Shown here in pieces: positions 33,800 through 47,105 of a stretch of DNA of 64,000 bases (position 1 is its first letter; each line of letters begins with the position of its first letter). The stretch is from Steromphala cineraria. Taxonomy: Eukaryota > Mollusca > Gastropoda > Trochida > Trochidae. The position numbers and the translations under genes are program-made. The stretch lies in the NCBI GenBank assembly GCA_916613615.1, contig OU744731.1:18942328-19006327 (forward strand), in the 5' to 3' direction. A model generated the notes under the pieces. That model made no database searches and was not told the origin of the DNA. It saw nothing but the letters and a program-made list of their open reading frames with translations.

Positions 33800-34296
33800 T
33801 TTTGGTTCCAGTATGTGTGCCTATGTTGAGAAGTTCTCTTTGCATTCTGTTTATATTGTAGCGGGGGCTAGTTTTATTTAACCTATCTAATTATATTTCG
33901 GGTAATTTACGGGTATTGAGGGTGTAAGGGGCAAAGGGGGTAGTATTTACTTACTTGTTCCATGCGGTGAGGGGCTTCCGGTTTAACTCATGCTTCGCCA
34001 GGCATCGTCGATAGGACGAACGCATTGGGTCATTCATTTATATAGGGGTGTTTTACATGTAATGGTACGTTCCAAGTTAGGGGTATAAAAAGCAGCATGC
34101 ACGGCTGTGTCAGTGTCTAGTGGCATACCTAGCGTTAGGTGAGACTTGTTCTGGTAAGATCAGCCGACCCCTTGCAATGTCTATTGCAGCGCTTGTCCAG
34201 TAATTGGACAGTTCTTGTCTCGGAATGAGACAGCTGACTCTTCCCCCATAGCGTGTTAGCGTTACTGGTTAGATTAGCTTAGTAAAGCCCCCTTAA
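33800..34296 (+). promoter_or_regulatory. TATA-containing segment without a recognised gene
   Basis: A good TATA box (GGGGTATAAAAAGCAGCATG, box at 34084-34090) is followed by about 200 bases rich in small inverted words (TGCAATGTCTATTGCA, GTCCAGTAATTGGAC) and no open frame. It could be the promoter end of an LTR or other element, or of a non-coding transcript. Duplicated near 41457. Confidence 0.35.
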
Positions 34297-35986
34297 GGGC
34301 CCTGTCACACTTTAGCGTATAGCAAGTGCGTTTGAGTTGCGTATGGGCATTTTTTCATACGCAACCAGTGCGCTCAAACATTTACCGTTTTTTGCCTTAC
34401 TTGTGCCGCACATGAAGCGACTGATTTACGAACTTTGCGTTCTCGTTGCGTTCGGGCTGCGTTGGAGATGCATATGATTTGCGTATCCCCACTTTATTGT
34501 GGCAGATGATTTCATTTGCAGAGCGTATACATACCATACTCTAGACGCTCACAGCTTATGTCTACCGCATGCCTTGCGCAAACAAACCGTACATATTCCG
34601 AGCCCGTTGCGTCTTCACATAATTTTCAATCCTCTCTGTCTGTTTAGTACGTTTTCGTAGGTAATATATATATATACAATCTCTCGCAAAAACGAAAAGC
34701 TTTATTACTAATTGCAAGACAATTTATTTAACAAAATTGCACTGATAACAGTTAAGTTTACTGAATACATTTCTCTATCACATGTGATTAAAAGGAACCC
34801 CGACTTAAATGGCAGTCCGCAGTTTTCGCTTGATACTTGATCATTCTGTACGAATACATACCCCTCGACTGATGTATTGAAACTTTTAGAACTGAAATAT
34901 CAGAAGAAAAAACATTTTTCTCCCCATTAAAGCTTAGCTTTTGTTACATGCACCCGCCCTCTCTGATTTGTTTACTCACAAGGTCATGCTGAAACAGTAG
35001 CATCGGTTTCATCCTGTCGCTTTTGGTCCGTACCTGCCCTTTTCAAGGAAAACTTAAATTTGTAAAACACTTCTTCAAAATGTTCCATTACCTAGACACT
35101 TGACCAGTAGATTACCCTGGAGAACTCCTGTATTATAAATGGAAGAATGCACAGGTTTAGTCTAATGGTATATTTGGTAGTCTGAAATCGCTTTTCCAAT
35201 GAAAACATTAAAAACGAATCATTGGCTTCTTTATGATTTTGTTTACATGGAAATGTAATGCGATTTATTTTACATTTATCTATTCTCATATTTGATTTAC
35301 TATAATTATTAATACAAATATTTCATTCATTCTAAAAAATTGGTTACTAGTAATTAATATTAATGTGTATTTCAATGCGGTTTTTATCATAGTTGGATAG
35401 TTTCGACTCTTTATTCTTTTAAACAGTATTACAGTGCTATATGAAAGAAGGAGACACAATGGAAACTATCAAATAGTTTGCGGAGGGATTCTGCTCACCA
35501 ACCCATTCGTTATGGTATCTTTATCAAATTTACGATGTACCCTATGTACGCATTGAGTACGTCGCATACGTTACTCATAAGGAAAACTGGACGATGCATT
35601 TTCCCATTGTTATCATTCGGTTTAAGATCGTTCTTCATTCGTACTACATTTGCTTGAAGAGCGTTTTGTGTATGTCCTCTATGCGCTATAAATGCGTTGG
35701 TTCGGGACATCAACGCACACTGCGTATGAAGTGCATATTCATCACGATTACCTCACGTACATATACCGCTCTCGACGGATGTAAAACCGATGCAATGCGT
35801 GTTAACCATACGCAGCATAGTTTTGAGCATGTCCAAAACTTTCAAGCGTATGGAAATGGTCCATATGGAAATGGTCCAAGCGCAACACAACCAAGGTGCG
35901 CATGAGTTGCGAATCCTGCGTACGGCTGCGTATTGCTGCGTATGAGAGAAATTGCAACACGTATACGCTGAAGTGTGACAGGGACT
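34297..35986. mobile_element. 1.7-kb non-autonomous DNA element
   Basis: Terminal inverted repeats CCCTGTCACACTTTAGCGTA at the left and, complemented, CCCTGTCACACTTCAGCGTA at the right. Subterminal regions are rich in TGCGTA/GCGTAT words, including a local inverted pair (GCGTTTGAGTTGCGTAT with ATACGCAACCAGTGCGCTCA). No transposase frame is visible. A second copy at about 41670-43361 is part of the tandem duplication, not an independent insertion. Confidence 0.75.
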
Positions 35987-36490
35987 TTACACACACACAA
36001 AGACCTTTGTGCGTCCTCTGTGCGACTAAAATGCATACAAAATCGCCATTGGACGCTCAAGGGAGGCAGAATGGTTGCCAGGGTCGTCATGAGGTCGCAC
36101 ACAGGATGCTGGGAGGTCGGGAATGGATTTCAAGGACGCAAAGGACGCCAAAAAGTTTTTAACATGCTTAAACCTTCCGTAGTGGGGACGCCGTCGAATA
36201 AGGACGCACAAAGGATGCTGCCAGGAGGCAGAAGGGACGTAGCAAGGACGCTCAATGGTCGCAAGGGTTGCTCAGCGGTCGCAAAGTCAAACTTTTGCCT
36301 TTGATTGCGACATCCCTGCGACCCTTGTGCCACCCTTTTGCGACCCTTGTGCCACCCTTCTGCGACCTGTGTGCAATCATAGCCGTTCATCATAAGACCC
36401 TTCTGCCTCCATGCAGCGACCACGACGACGTTTGTGCCACCATGACGATTATTGTGCTTTCCTCCTGCCTCCTTTCTGCCTTCGGCCACC
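35987..36490. repeat. Segment of repeated GGACGC and GCGACC words
   Basis: Words such as AAGGACGC and GGTCGCA in the left half are mirrored by TGCGACC and GCGACCCTTGTGCCACC in the right half, giving a loose foldback with open frames on both strands. Probably a degenerate foldback element adjoining the 1.7-kb element. Duplicated at 43362-43865. Confidence 0.4.
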
Positions 36491-37045
36491 GTCCTCTACT
36501 AACGATATGACGTCTGACATAATTATCATAATGTCATATAAAAAAACACCACACGCCATATTATCACAAGATGTGTAATAATGGCGTAGTACATCATTGA
36601 ATACCAAAAACAAGTACACATCTGGTCCTTCTACCAAAGCAATATCTTGTTGATCTCATACAAGCATTATCCGCAATATCTACCGTACCCCAACTCAGTT
36701 CTCAATGATAAATGTAAAAATACATTGAAAATTAAACTACGTTCAGTTTTATAACATTTACGAAATAAGTTTTTGGTGTGTCATCTAACAAATAAATTTG
36801 AATACTGAATTTGAAACTCGAAACCGTTCACAAATTTCATGAACATATTATTGAATATAACGAGTTTGGTATATTATTAATTACTCAGCGATTTTGAACT
36901 ATTCTTGATCCAAACACAAATCTGAAATACTCTTTTTAGTGGTCATAGCGTCCCCTACTAACGATTTGAGGTCGGACATAATTATCATAATGTCATGTCA
37001 AAATACATTACACGCCATATTATCACACGATGTGTCATCAAACAG
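36491..37045 (+). repeat. Two diverged 90-base direct repeats
   Basis: CTACTAACGAT.TGA, CATAATTATCATAATGTCAT and CACGCCATATTATCACA occur at about 36493-36575 and again at about 36955-37035. The sequence between them is AT-rich and anonymous. Present again at +7375. Confidence 0.7.
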
Positions 37046-37114
37046 TGATATTTCCAACGGCAGAGTAAAACGTTTTTGTAATCTCCATTTCAAATTCAAC
37101 ATCTGCAATATCAT

Positions 37115-37297
37115 TTAGTAAAGATACATCTGTAGGGTTCTGTCCTGCCATTGAACAGATCCTGCAGCATCATTGAAGTATAATTTGAGGTACTCTCGGA
37201 GACATTTTTCGTTTGTAAGAACTGTTTTATCCTTTTTGTTTCCGAAGAATGTCGGTACCGATGAGACCAAAATAAAACACAATAAAATCACAAACAT
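37115..37297 (-). CDS. Small predicted secreted protein, copy 1
   Basis: 60 residues from ATG 37297: MFVILLCFILVSSVPTFFGN is a signal peptide followed by a short basic stretch and one Cys (EKCLREYLKLYF). The start and leader align with the 12.6-kb gene (there MFRIILCIILVTSVALFF), and similarity continues upstream through non-coding sequence (words such as ACATAGCATTCAT and TTTATTAACAA). The reading frame is also open upstream to ATG 37537, which would give 140 residues, but the conserved block and signal peptide favour the internal start. It lacks the 30-residue repeats of the other copy, so it is either a truncated relative or a first exon. No family recognised. Confidence 0.4.
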   Translation of the reverse strand: MFVILLCFILVSSVPTFFGNKKDKTVLTNEKCLREYLKLYFNDAAGSVQWQDRTLQMYLY

Positions 37298-37539
37298 CTT
37301 GATGAAGTCTTCTGTCACGTTGTCCTTGTAAGTAACATCTTTACAACACAATTCCTGTTTTAAATGTGAATTATTTATTAACAAACCATAATGCGACATA
37401 GCATTCATTTCCTTAATGAGAGATGGCTTCACTGTCTTGTAAGTACCAGCATTCCTTGTCACTAAAATTGACACTTCCTTTATGATTTCAATCATCAAAA
37501 CGGATAAAGCAAATTTAAGAGAAATAAACACCTTCATGC

Positions 37540-39256
37540 TTTGATTGATTTCAAAAAGTTCTTATCACTATCTTCCTAAAAATGACATAATATATATTTT
37601 TAAGGAAAAATTAAGAATATCGATCATCAACAAATGCTGCTTGACAATATTCAAGAATGTACATACATTTATTTTACCATGCAAAACAATGAAGAAGAAA
37701 TGTTTAGTTTCTTTTATGAACGTAAATATAATAAAGTAATAACGTATAAATCCTGTATGAATATTGTGCTGAAGCCTTAAAGCAATAAGAAATTGTTCTA
37801 ATGGATGTTAATAATTGTCAAGAAAGAATTCACGATGGTAAACAGGATCTTAAATCATGCTTAAACATATCAGACAATATACAAATTAAACGTTTACAAG
37901 TTAAGAAGCTCGAAAGTAGAATCAGCAAGAAGACATTTTCATCAACATCCCTGGCCATACTGGATCTTCATCCAAACATTTTACGAAGTCAGAGTCCAAT
38001 ACTTACACAGAACAAGAACCATAGCTCCGTATAAGAAAATTTCGTGCTTCTAAAATATTCATACCATGAAGACACACAGCAAATGTGGTTACCCTATCTG
38101 TAATAGTTTCTTTAAAAAGCTGACCCCTTTAACTCGAACCAATCTAGTTAAAACTAGCTGTAATGTTATCGTCCCCTAAGTCCTTACGTTACATCTAGGT
38201 ACTAACCCACCTGGTCGGTGTCGCGCATGCGTGAAAATCAACCAATTGCAAAAGAACTGGCTCATCTCTTTGAATCGGACGGACGATCGCACGCACGGAG
38301 GGAGGGAATGAGGGAGCCCAACCATCTACCTACTCCCAATTTCATGATTGGGGATATTAATAACCACTTGAATAATGAATGTAATTCTATATTTCTTATA
38401 TAAAATAGTTTGATAGAATCTGAGCATGGAAACATCATATGTCTGTGCAGGAAATGATACATCTCAATGTTCAAACATATTTAAGATTGGAACCAATATG
38501 TTGAAGTAAGTACTCTGCCTTATCTGTTGAGTACCCCGTGCCTATCACACAATCTAGATGAAAGTTGTGGCTTTTGAGTATCCATGTACTCATTTTTTTT
38601 ATCCATCTTTATCTTTATGTATATCGTTTATGATAATTCACATTCTTCTTATACTATTTATATATGACAAATATAGTCATATACTGCTTGTTATTTTTCG
38701 TCATGGAACGCATTGCATTGCATATATAAAGTTTGTATGTGAAGACAAACAAATAGTTGAAAGAAATTTAAAATGAACATTTAAAATAAAACGGTTTAGT
38801 TTTAGTATAATGATAATATAAAGAGTAATAAAAACTCCTAAATTCGTGTACTTAAATGAGTTTCACTGACAGTGTTCAAAACTGCTCTTAAATGACACTT
38901 TTATATAACTTTTATATAATATTGTCTTTATTGACATGACACTTTAAAATATCAGACCAAAGAAAGTTTTCCGTTTTGTAGGTCTTCTGTTTCCATATAT
39001 ATCAAAAGGTATTTAAGGTGGTCCCTGTAGGCCCTAACAGGTGACAAAGCGTAGCATAAAATTAAAAACTGAATAACCAAGCGTAAACAGAGTATGTTCA
39101 CAAGGTTTCAGCTTGCGAGGCTTTTTGTTTCTGGAGAAAAAATCGACAAATTATAACAGACTGACAGACAGATGGATGGACGACGAACCTTTTTGTCATG
39201 TCATAAATTGGGCGTAAAAGATCTGATGAGCTAGACATGTATGTTGACAGCTACAG
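37540..39256. other. Anonymous AT-rich spacer
   Basis: Short open frames only; a purine-rich patch near 38275-38310 (GGACGGACGATCGCACGCAC). Nothing recognisable. Repeated at 44915-46631. Confidence 0.35.
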
Positions 39257-39730
39257 ACCCGTGCCAGTTATATTCGGACAGTGACTTTTTCCTATAGACT
39301 TGCATGTTACCATGTTACATTGGTGCAGCAAAAATAATTTTTAAGAAAAAGGTTCTTGTTGTATTATAATCAAACTTAGCAGGTTGAATTGAAATCATCT
39401 CAGCTTAAAGTACACAATTTTAATTTTATTATCCAATTATAACTTCTGTAACGTCACCAGATTTACCGATTTATGTACAAAATTATGACACCTGTTCCAT
39501 AGATCACCATTATAAACTTTTTCACATTTATGTACATAATTTGATTAAATTGCGGTCGTTCCATCGATAATCGACTGAAAATTAAACAGAAATTATGAGC
39601 TTGTAGCTGAGATGATTTGTTACAAATGTGCAAAATTACATGCGTGAAAATTGTTAAAGCTACACCAAAATTAACATGCAAGTGAAATCTATGCAAATAA
39701 CGTCACTGTCCGATTATAACTGGCACGGGT
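39257..39730. mobile_element. MITE with ACCCGTGCCAGTTATA termini, copy 1
   Basis: Termini ACCCGTGCCAGTTATATTCG at the left and, complemented, ACCCGTGCCAGTTATAATCG at the right; about 30 bases of inverted repeat ending CGGACAGTGAC. 474 bases, non-coding. Confidence 0.75.
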
Positions 39731-40136
39731 TTGTATGTGTCATGCCGAACAGATTGAACTGCCAGTGATCGACTCTGCATCGTTATTGTATAAATAGAGG
39801 TGGATGCTCTTGACTGAAACGTTTCTTCCTGTTGCAGTTTTACAAATCATGGATTATTGAAAGTCTATTTGTTTAAATGCAACTATTCTAGGTAACAAGC
39901 GATGAAGCCACTTGAGCCAAATCGTCGTCAAGACGACGTGGTGTTGTTCGATTGCCGTGGTTATTAATGATCGCTAATGACTAATGACGTCATAACCAAT
40001 ATAAGTCGCAGTGTACATTAGATATACGTTAGTTTTTGCTATGATCTGTGGCGAACTGGATAAGGCTATCAAATAAATAAGGGTGGACAGTAATGCTCAG
40101 CTTATGAGGGTAGTCTTAAACTCGGTTGAGTTATCT

Positions 40137-40426
40137 TTTAAAGGGGCAGTAGCACGTTTTTGGAATTTTTTATATGTTATGTTTTATACTGATAATTGTA
40201 CGTTAATGCTAAATGTATTATTTTGATAGCGTCAAAACTCTCATTACACAAACCAATCATTCATAGACAGAGAATAAATTATAAAGATTCTCATTAAGTC
40301 TGTTGACGGCCATTTTTGCATGAAGAGCTTAAATTTTTTTTGTGTAAGAAATGAATCACGTGGCTAAACTTTACGTTATATATTTGATTTCTACTGCTTC
40401 ATTTGGTGAAAATACATTGTCTTTCA
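40137..40426 (+). mobile_element. MITE truncated by the duplication junction
   Basis: Begins TAAAGGGGCAGTAGCACGTT and matches 47513 onward but stops at the tandem duplication junction, losing its right terminus. Confidence 0.8.
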
Positions 40427-40603
40427 GTGGCGGACATCATGGCCGGCTGCTTCTGGAAGTCGGGCTTGGTGTTCGCCAACCATTACCTGCGCGATGTCTC
40501 CACGGAGGACCTGGAGGGCGTAGCCCGTCTTGGGGCGCAGGTCTTTGCCAAGCAGCGAACCACGGGGGCCCCCCCTGGCAGGGGGCGCAACCATCCACGC
40601 TAA
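40427..40603 (+). pseudogene. 3' fragment of DIRS recombinase (duplicated)
   Basis: Recombinase C-terminus from VADIMAGCFWKSGL through ANHYLRDV to the stop, one synonymous-looking change (CTGGGG to CTTGGG) from the copy at 33054-33230. The new upstream sequence keeps the frame open for about 25 codons by chance. No N-terminal or HxxR part, so non-functional. Confidence 0.9.
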
Positions 40604-40861
40604 CGGGGCCTCACGAGTTGAGAGGGGCTCTTAACTCATTTAATAAACTTGCTTGTTGAATGGTTATAGTGGTTTTGTGGTGTTTTAATTAGGGATCGTC
40701 GACCGCGAGAGGTCAGACAATTAATCCTCATTAGAACGGCCGCTCGCTAGGTCGCCGATCATCAGAGCAATCTTGAGAGTTACCGCTATGCGACGAATTC
40801 TACCCGCCTCCTACAGTGGTATCAGGCTAAGGTCACTTGTCGGAGGTTAGTAACTAAATAA

Positions 40862-41172
40862 TAGTATGTTTTTGATTAAACGTCATTATTTTTACTTACC
40901 GTAGACAAGTGACCGTCGTCATACCCGTCCCGACTCCCCTCTTACGCATGGGTCGTTAATTGGGACTCCTAGGTAATGTGAATGATTCTTATTGGATGAC
41001 AGGTCACGCCACACAGTGGACTAGTGACGGGCGGGTAACTCTGATTGATCTGTGTAATGATGTTTTCATTACTTCTGTGGGAATGAGTCGATTACATGTT
41101 ATATGGCTCACAAGGCTAAGGTCACTTGTCTACGGTAAGTAAAAATAATGACGTTTAATCAAAAACGTACTA
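40862..41172. mobile_element. Small DIRS-related element, duplicated copy
   Basis: Counterpart of 33489-33799. At least two differences: AATTCTTATTGG-type change near 40990 and GGTCACTTGTC here versus GGTAACTTGTC in unit 1, the latter making this terminus match its partner and the DIRS end better. Confidence 0.75.
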
Positions 41173-41669
41173 TTTTGGTTCCAGTATGTGTGCCTATGTT
41201 GAGAAGTTCTCTTTGCATTCTGTTTATATTGTAGCGGGGGCTAGTTTTATTTAACCTATCTAATTATATTTCGGGTAATTTACGGGTATTGAGGGTGTAA
41301 GGGGCAAAGGGGGTAGTATTTACTTACTTGTTCCATGCGGTGAGGGGCTTCCGGTTTAACTCATGCTTCGCCAGGCATCGTCGATAGGACGAACGCATTG
41401 GGTCATTCATTTATATAGGGGTGTTTTACATGTAATGGTACGTTCCAAGTTAGGGGTATAAAAAGCAGCATGCACGGCTGTGTCAGTGTCTAGTGGCATA
41501 CCTAGCGTTAGGTGAGACTTGTTCTGGTAAGATCAGCCGACCCCTTGCAATGTCTATTGCAGCGCTTGTCCAGTAATTGGACAGTTCTTGTCTCGGAATG
41601 AGACAGCTGACTCTTCCCCCATAGCGTGTTAGCGTTACTGGTTAGATTAGCTTAGTAAAGCCCCCTTAA

Positions 41670-43361
41670 GGGCCCTGTCACACTTTAGCGTATAGCAAGT
41701 GCGTTTGAGTTGCGTATGGACATTTTTTCATACGCAACCAGTGCGCTCAAACATTTACCGTTTTTTGCCTTACTTGTGCCGCACATGAAGCGACTGATTT
41801 ACGAACTTTGCGTTCTCGTTGCGTTCGGGCTGCGTTGGAGATGCATATGATTTGCGTATCCCCACTTTATTGTGGCAGATGATTTCATTTGCAGAGCGTA
41901 TACATACCATACTCTAGACGCTCACAGCTTATGTCTACCGCATGCCTTGCGCAAACAAACCGTACATATTCCGAGCCCGTTGCGTCTTCACATAATTTTC
42001 AATCCTCTCTGTCTGTTTAGTACGTTTTCGTAGGTAATATATATATATATACAATCTCTCGCAAAAACGAAAAGCTTTATTACTAATTGCAAGACAATTT
42101 ATTTAACAAAATTGCACTGATAACAGTTAAGTTTACTGAATACATTTCTCTATCACATGTGATTAAAAGGAACCCCGACTTAAATGGCAGTCCGCAGTTT
42201 TCGCTTGATACTTGATCATTCTGTACGAATACATACCCCTCGACTGATGTATTGAAACTTTTAGAACTGAAATATCAGAAGAAAAAACATTTTTCTCCCC
42301 ATTAAAGCTTAGCTTTTGTTACATGCACCCGCCCTCTCTGATTTGTTTACTCACAAGGTCATGCTGAAACAGTAGCATCGGTTTCATCCTGTCGCTTTTG
42401 GTCCGTACCTGCCCTTTTCAAGGAAAACTTAAATTTGTAAAACACTTCTTCAAAATGTTCCATTACCTAGACACTTGACCAGTAGATTACCCTGGAGAAC
42501 TCCTGTATTATAAATGGAAGAATGCACAGGTTTAGTCTAATGGTATATTTGGTAGTCTGAAATCGCTTTTCCAATGAAAACATTAAAAACGAATCATTGG
42601 CTTCTTTATGATTTTGTTTACATGGAAATGTAATGCGATTTATTTTACATTTATCTATTCTCATATTTGATTTACTATAATTATTAATACAAATATTTCA
42701 TTCATTCTAAAAAATTGGTAACTAGTAATTAATATTAATGTGTATTTCAATGCGGTTTTTATCATAGTTGGATAGTTTCGACTCTTTATTCTTTTAAACA
42801 GTATTACAGTGCTATATGAAAGAAGGAGACACAATGGAAACTATCAAATAGTTTGCGGAGGGATTCTGCTCACCAACCCATTCGTTATGGTATCTTTATC
42901 AAATTTACGATGTACCCTATGTACGCATTGAGTACGTCGCATACGTTACTCATAAGGAAAACTGGACGATGCATTTTCCCATTGTTATCATTCGGTTTAA
43001 GATCGTTCTTCATTCGTACTACATTTGCTTGAAGAGCGTTTTGTGTATGTCCTCTATGCGCTATAAATGCGTTGGTTCGGGACATCAACGCACACTGCGT
43101 ATGAAGTGCATATTCATCACGATTACCTCACGTACATATACCGCTCTCGACGGATGTAAAACCGATGCAATGCGTGTTAACCATACGCAGCATAGTTTTG
43201 AGCATGTCCAAAACTTTCAAGCGTATGGAAATGGTCCATATGGAAATGGTCCAAGCGCAACACAACCAAGGTGCGCATGAGTTGCGAATCCTGCGTACGG
43301 CTGCGTATTGCTGCGTATGAGAGAAATTGCAACACGTATACGCTGAAGTGTGACAGGGACT
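41670..43361. mobile_element. 1.7-kb non-autonomous DNA element, duplicated copy
   Basis: Counterpart of 34297-35986 with a longer TA run near 42040 and a few substitutions (for example GTATGGACAT for GTATGGGCAT). Confidence 0.75.
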
Positions 43362-44489
43362 TTACACACACACAAAGACCTTTGTGCGTCCTCTGTGCGA
43401 CTAAAATGCATACAAAATCGCCATTGGACGCTCAAGGGAGGCAGAATGGTTGCCAGGGTCGTCATGAGGTCGCACACAGGATGCTGGGAGGTCGGGAATG
43501 GATTTCAAGGACGCAAAGGACGCCAAAAAGTTTTTAACATGCTTAAACCTTCCGTAGTGGGGACGCCGTCGAATAAGGACGCACAAAGGATGCTGCCAGC
43601 AGGCAGAAGGGACGTAGCAAGGACGCTCAATGGTCGCAAGGGTTGCTCAGCGGTCGCAAAGTCAAACTTTTGCCTTTGATTGCGACATCCCTGCGACCCT
43701 TGTGCCACCCTTCTGTGACCCTTGTGCCACCCTTCTGCGACCTGTGTGCAATCATAGCCGTTCATCATAAGACCCTTCTGCCTCCATGCAGCGACCACGA
43801 CGACGTTTGTGCCACCATGACGATTATTGTGCTTTCCTCCTGCCTCCTTTCTGCCTTCGGCCACCGTCCTCTACTAACGATATGACGTCTGACATAATTA
43901 TCATAATGTCATATAAAAAAACACCACACGCCATATTATCACAAGATGTGTAATAATGGCGTAGTACATCATTGAATACCAAAAACAAGTACACATCTGG
44001 TCCTTCTACCAAAGCAATATCTTGTTGATCTCATACAAGCATTATCCGCAATATCTACCGTACCCCAACTCAGTTCTCAATGATAAATGTAAAAATACAT
44101 TGAAAATTAAACTACGTTCAGTTTTATAACATTTACGAAATAAGTTTTTGGTGTGTCATCTAACAAATAAATTTGAATACTGAATTTGAAACTCGAAACC
44201 GTTCACAAATTTCATGAACATATTATTGAATATAACGAGTTTGGTATATTATTAATTACTCAGCGATTTTGAACTATTCTTGATCCAAACACAAATCTGA
44301 AATACTCTTTTTAGTGGTCATAGCGTCCCCTACTAACGATTTGAGGTCGGACATAATTATCATAATGTCATGTCAAAATACATTACACGCCATATTATCA
44401 CACGATGTGTCATCAAACAGTGATATTTCCAACGGCAGAGTAAAACGTTTTTGTAATCTCCATTTCAAATTCAACATCTGCAATATCAT

Positions 44490-44672
44490 TTAGTAAAGAT
44501 ACATCTGTAGGGTTCTGTCCTGCCATTGAACAGATCCTGCAGCATCATTGAAGTATAATTTGAGGTACTCTCGGAGACATTTTTCGTTTGTAAGAACTGT
44601 TTTATCCTTTTTGTTTCCGAAGAATGTCGGTACCGATGAGACCAAAATAAAACACAATAAAATCACAAACAT
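44490..44672 (-). CDS. Small predicted secreted protein, copy 2
   Basis: Duplicate of the frame at 37115-37297 with no amino-acid difference seen. See that entry for features and doubts. Confidence 0.4.
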   Translation of the reverse strand: MFVILLCFILVSSVPTFFGNKKDKTVLTNEKCLREYLKLYFNDAAGSVQWQDRTLQMYLY

Positions 44673-44914
44673 CTTGATGAAGTCTTCTGTCACGTTGTCC
44701 TTGTAAGTAACATCTTTACAACACAATTCCTGTTTTAAATGTGAATTATTTATTAACAAACCATAATGCGACATAGCATTCATTTCCTTAATGAGAGATG
44801 GCTTCACTGTCTTGTAAGTACCAGCATTCCTTGTCACTAAAATTGACACTTCCTTTATGATTTCAATCATCAAAACGGATAAAGCAAATTTAAGAGAAAT
44901 AAACACCTTCATGC

Positions 44915-46631
44915 TTTGATTGATTTCAAAAAGTTCTTATCACTATCTTCCTAAAAATGACATAATATATATTTTTAAGGAAAAATTAAGAATATCGATC
45001 ATCAACAAATGCTGCTTGACAATATTCAAGAATGTACATACATTTATTTTACCATGCAAAACAATGAAGAAGAAATGTTTAGTTTCTTTTATGAACGTAA
45101 ATATAATAAAGTAATAACGTATAAATCCTGTATGAATATTGTGCTGAAGCCTTAAAGCAATAAGAAATTGTTCTAATGGATGTTAATAATTGTCAAGAAA
45201 GAATTCACGATGGTAAACAGGATCTTAAAACATGCTTAAACATATCAGACAATATACAAATTAAACGTTTACAAGTTAAGAAGCTCGAAAGTAGAATCAG
45301 CAAGAAGACATTTTCATCAACATCCCTGGCCATACTGGATCTTCATCCAAACATTTTACGAAGTCAGAGTCCAATACTTACACAGAACAAGAACCATAGC
45401 TCCGTATAAGAAAATTTCGTGCTTCTAAAATATTCATACCATGAAGACACACAGCAAATGTGGTTACCCTATCTGTAATAGTTTCTTTAAAAAGCTGACC
45501 CCTTTAACTCGAACCAATCTAGTTAAAACTAGCTGTAATGTTATCGTCCCCTAAGTCCTTACGTTACATCTAGGTACTAACCCACCTGGTCGGTGTCGCG
45601 CATGCGTGAAAATCAACCAATTGAAAAAGAACTGGCTCATCTCTTTGAATCAGACGGACGATCGCACGCACGGAGGGAGGGAATGAGGGAGCCCAACCAT
45701 CTACCTACTCCCAATTTCATGATTGGGGATATTAATAACCACTTGAATAATGAATGTAATTCTATATTTCTTATATAAAATAGTTTGATAGAATCTGAGC
45801 ATGGAAACATCATATGTCTGTGCAGGAAATGATACATCTCAATGTTCAAACATATTTAAGATTGGAACCAATATGTTGAAGTAAGTACTCTGCCTTATCT
45901 GTTGAGTACCCCGTGCCTATCACACAATCTAGATGAAAGTTGTGGCTTTTGAGTATCCATGTACTCATTTTTTTTATCCATCTTTATCTTTATGTATATC
46001 GTTTATGATAATTCACATTCTTCTTATACTATTTATATATGACAAATATAGTCATATACTGCTTGTTATTTTTCGTCATGGAACGCATTGCATTGCATAT
46101 ATAAAGTTTGTATGTGAAGACAAACAAATAGTTGAAAGAAATTTAAAATGAACATTTAAAATAAAACGGTTTAGTTTTAGTATAATGATAATATAAAGAG
46201 TAATAAAAACTCCTAAATTCGTGTACTTAAATGAGTTTCACTGACAGTGTTCAAAACTGCTCTTAAATGACACTTTTATATAACTTTTATATAATATTGT
46301 CTTTATTGACATGACACTTTAAAATATCAGACCAAAGAAAGTTTTCCGTTTTGTAGGTCTTCTGTTTCCATATATATCAAAAGGTATTTAAGGTGGTCCC
46401 TGTAGGCCCTAACAGGTGACAAAGCGTAGCATAAAATTAAAAACTGAATAACCAAGCGTAAACAGAGTATGTTCACAAGGTTTCAGCTTGCGAGGCTTTT
46501 TGTTTCTGGAGAAAAAATCGACAAATTATAACAGACTGACAGACAGATGGATGGACGACGAACCTTTTTGTCATGTCATAAATTGGGCGTAAAAGATCTG
46601 ATGAGCTAGACATGTATGTTGACAGCTACAG
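44915..46631. other. Anonymous AT-rich spacer, duplicated copy
   Basis: Counterpart of 37540-39256; a few substitutions, for example GATCTTAAAACATGC for GATCTTAAATCATGC. Nothing recognisable. Confidence 0.35.
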
Positions 46632-47105
46632 ACCCGTGCCAGTTATATTCGGACAGTGACTTTTTCCTATAGACTTGCATGTTACCATGTTACATTGGTG
46701 CAGCAAAAATAATTTTTAAGAAAAAGGTTCTTGTTGTATTATAATCAAACTTAGCAGGTTGAATTGAAATCATCTCAGCTTAAAGTACACAATTTTAATT
46801 TTATTATCCAATTATAACTTCTGTAACGTCACCAGATTTACCGATTTATGTACAAAATTATGACACCTGTTCCATAGATCACCATTATAAACTTTTTCAC
46901 ATTTATGTACATAATTTGATTAAATTGCGGTCGTTCCATCGATAATCGACTGAAAATTAAACAGAAATTATGAGCTTGTAGCTGAGATGATTTGTTACAA
47001 ATGTGCAAAATTACATGCGTGAAAATTGTTAAAGCTACACCAAAATTAACATGCAAGTGAAATCTATGCAAATAACGTCACTGTCCGATTATAACTGGCA
47101 CGGGT
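46632..47105. mobile_element. MITE with ACCCGTGCCAGTTATA termini, copy 2
   Basis: Duplicated counterpart of 39257-39730. Confidence 0.75.

Larger units (their letters stand above)
33054..40426 (+). repeat. Tandem duplication, unit 1 (7373 bases)
   Basis: First of two head-to-tail copies; bases here reappear at +7373 to +7375. It starts inside the DIRS recombinase gene and ends inside a MITE. By eye I found about a dozen substitutions and one TA-microsatellite length change between copies, i.e. about 99.8% identity. The unit contains the DIRS 3' end, the small DIRS-related element, a 1.7-kb inverted-repeat element, a small secreted-protein gene and two MITEs. Confidence 0.97.
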
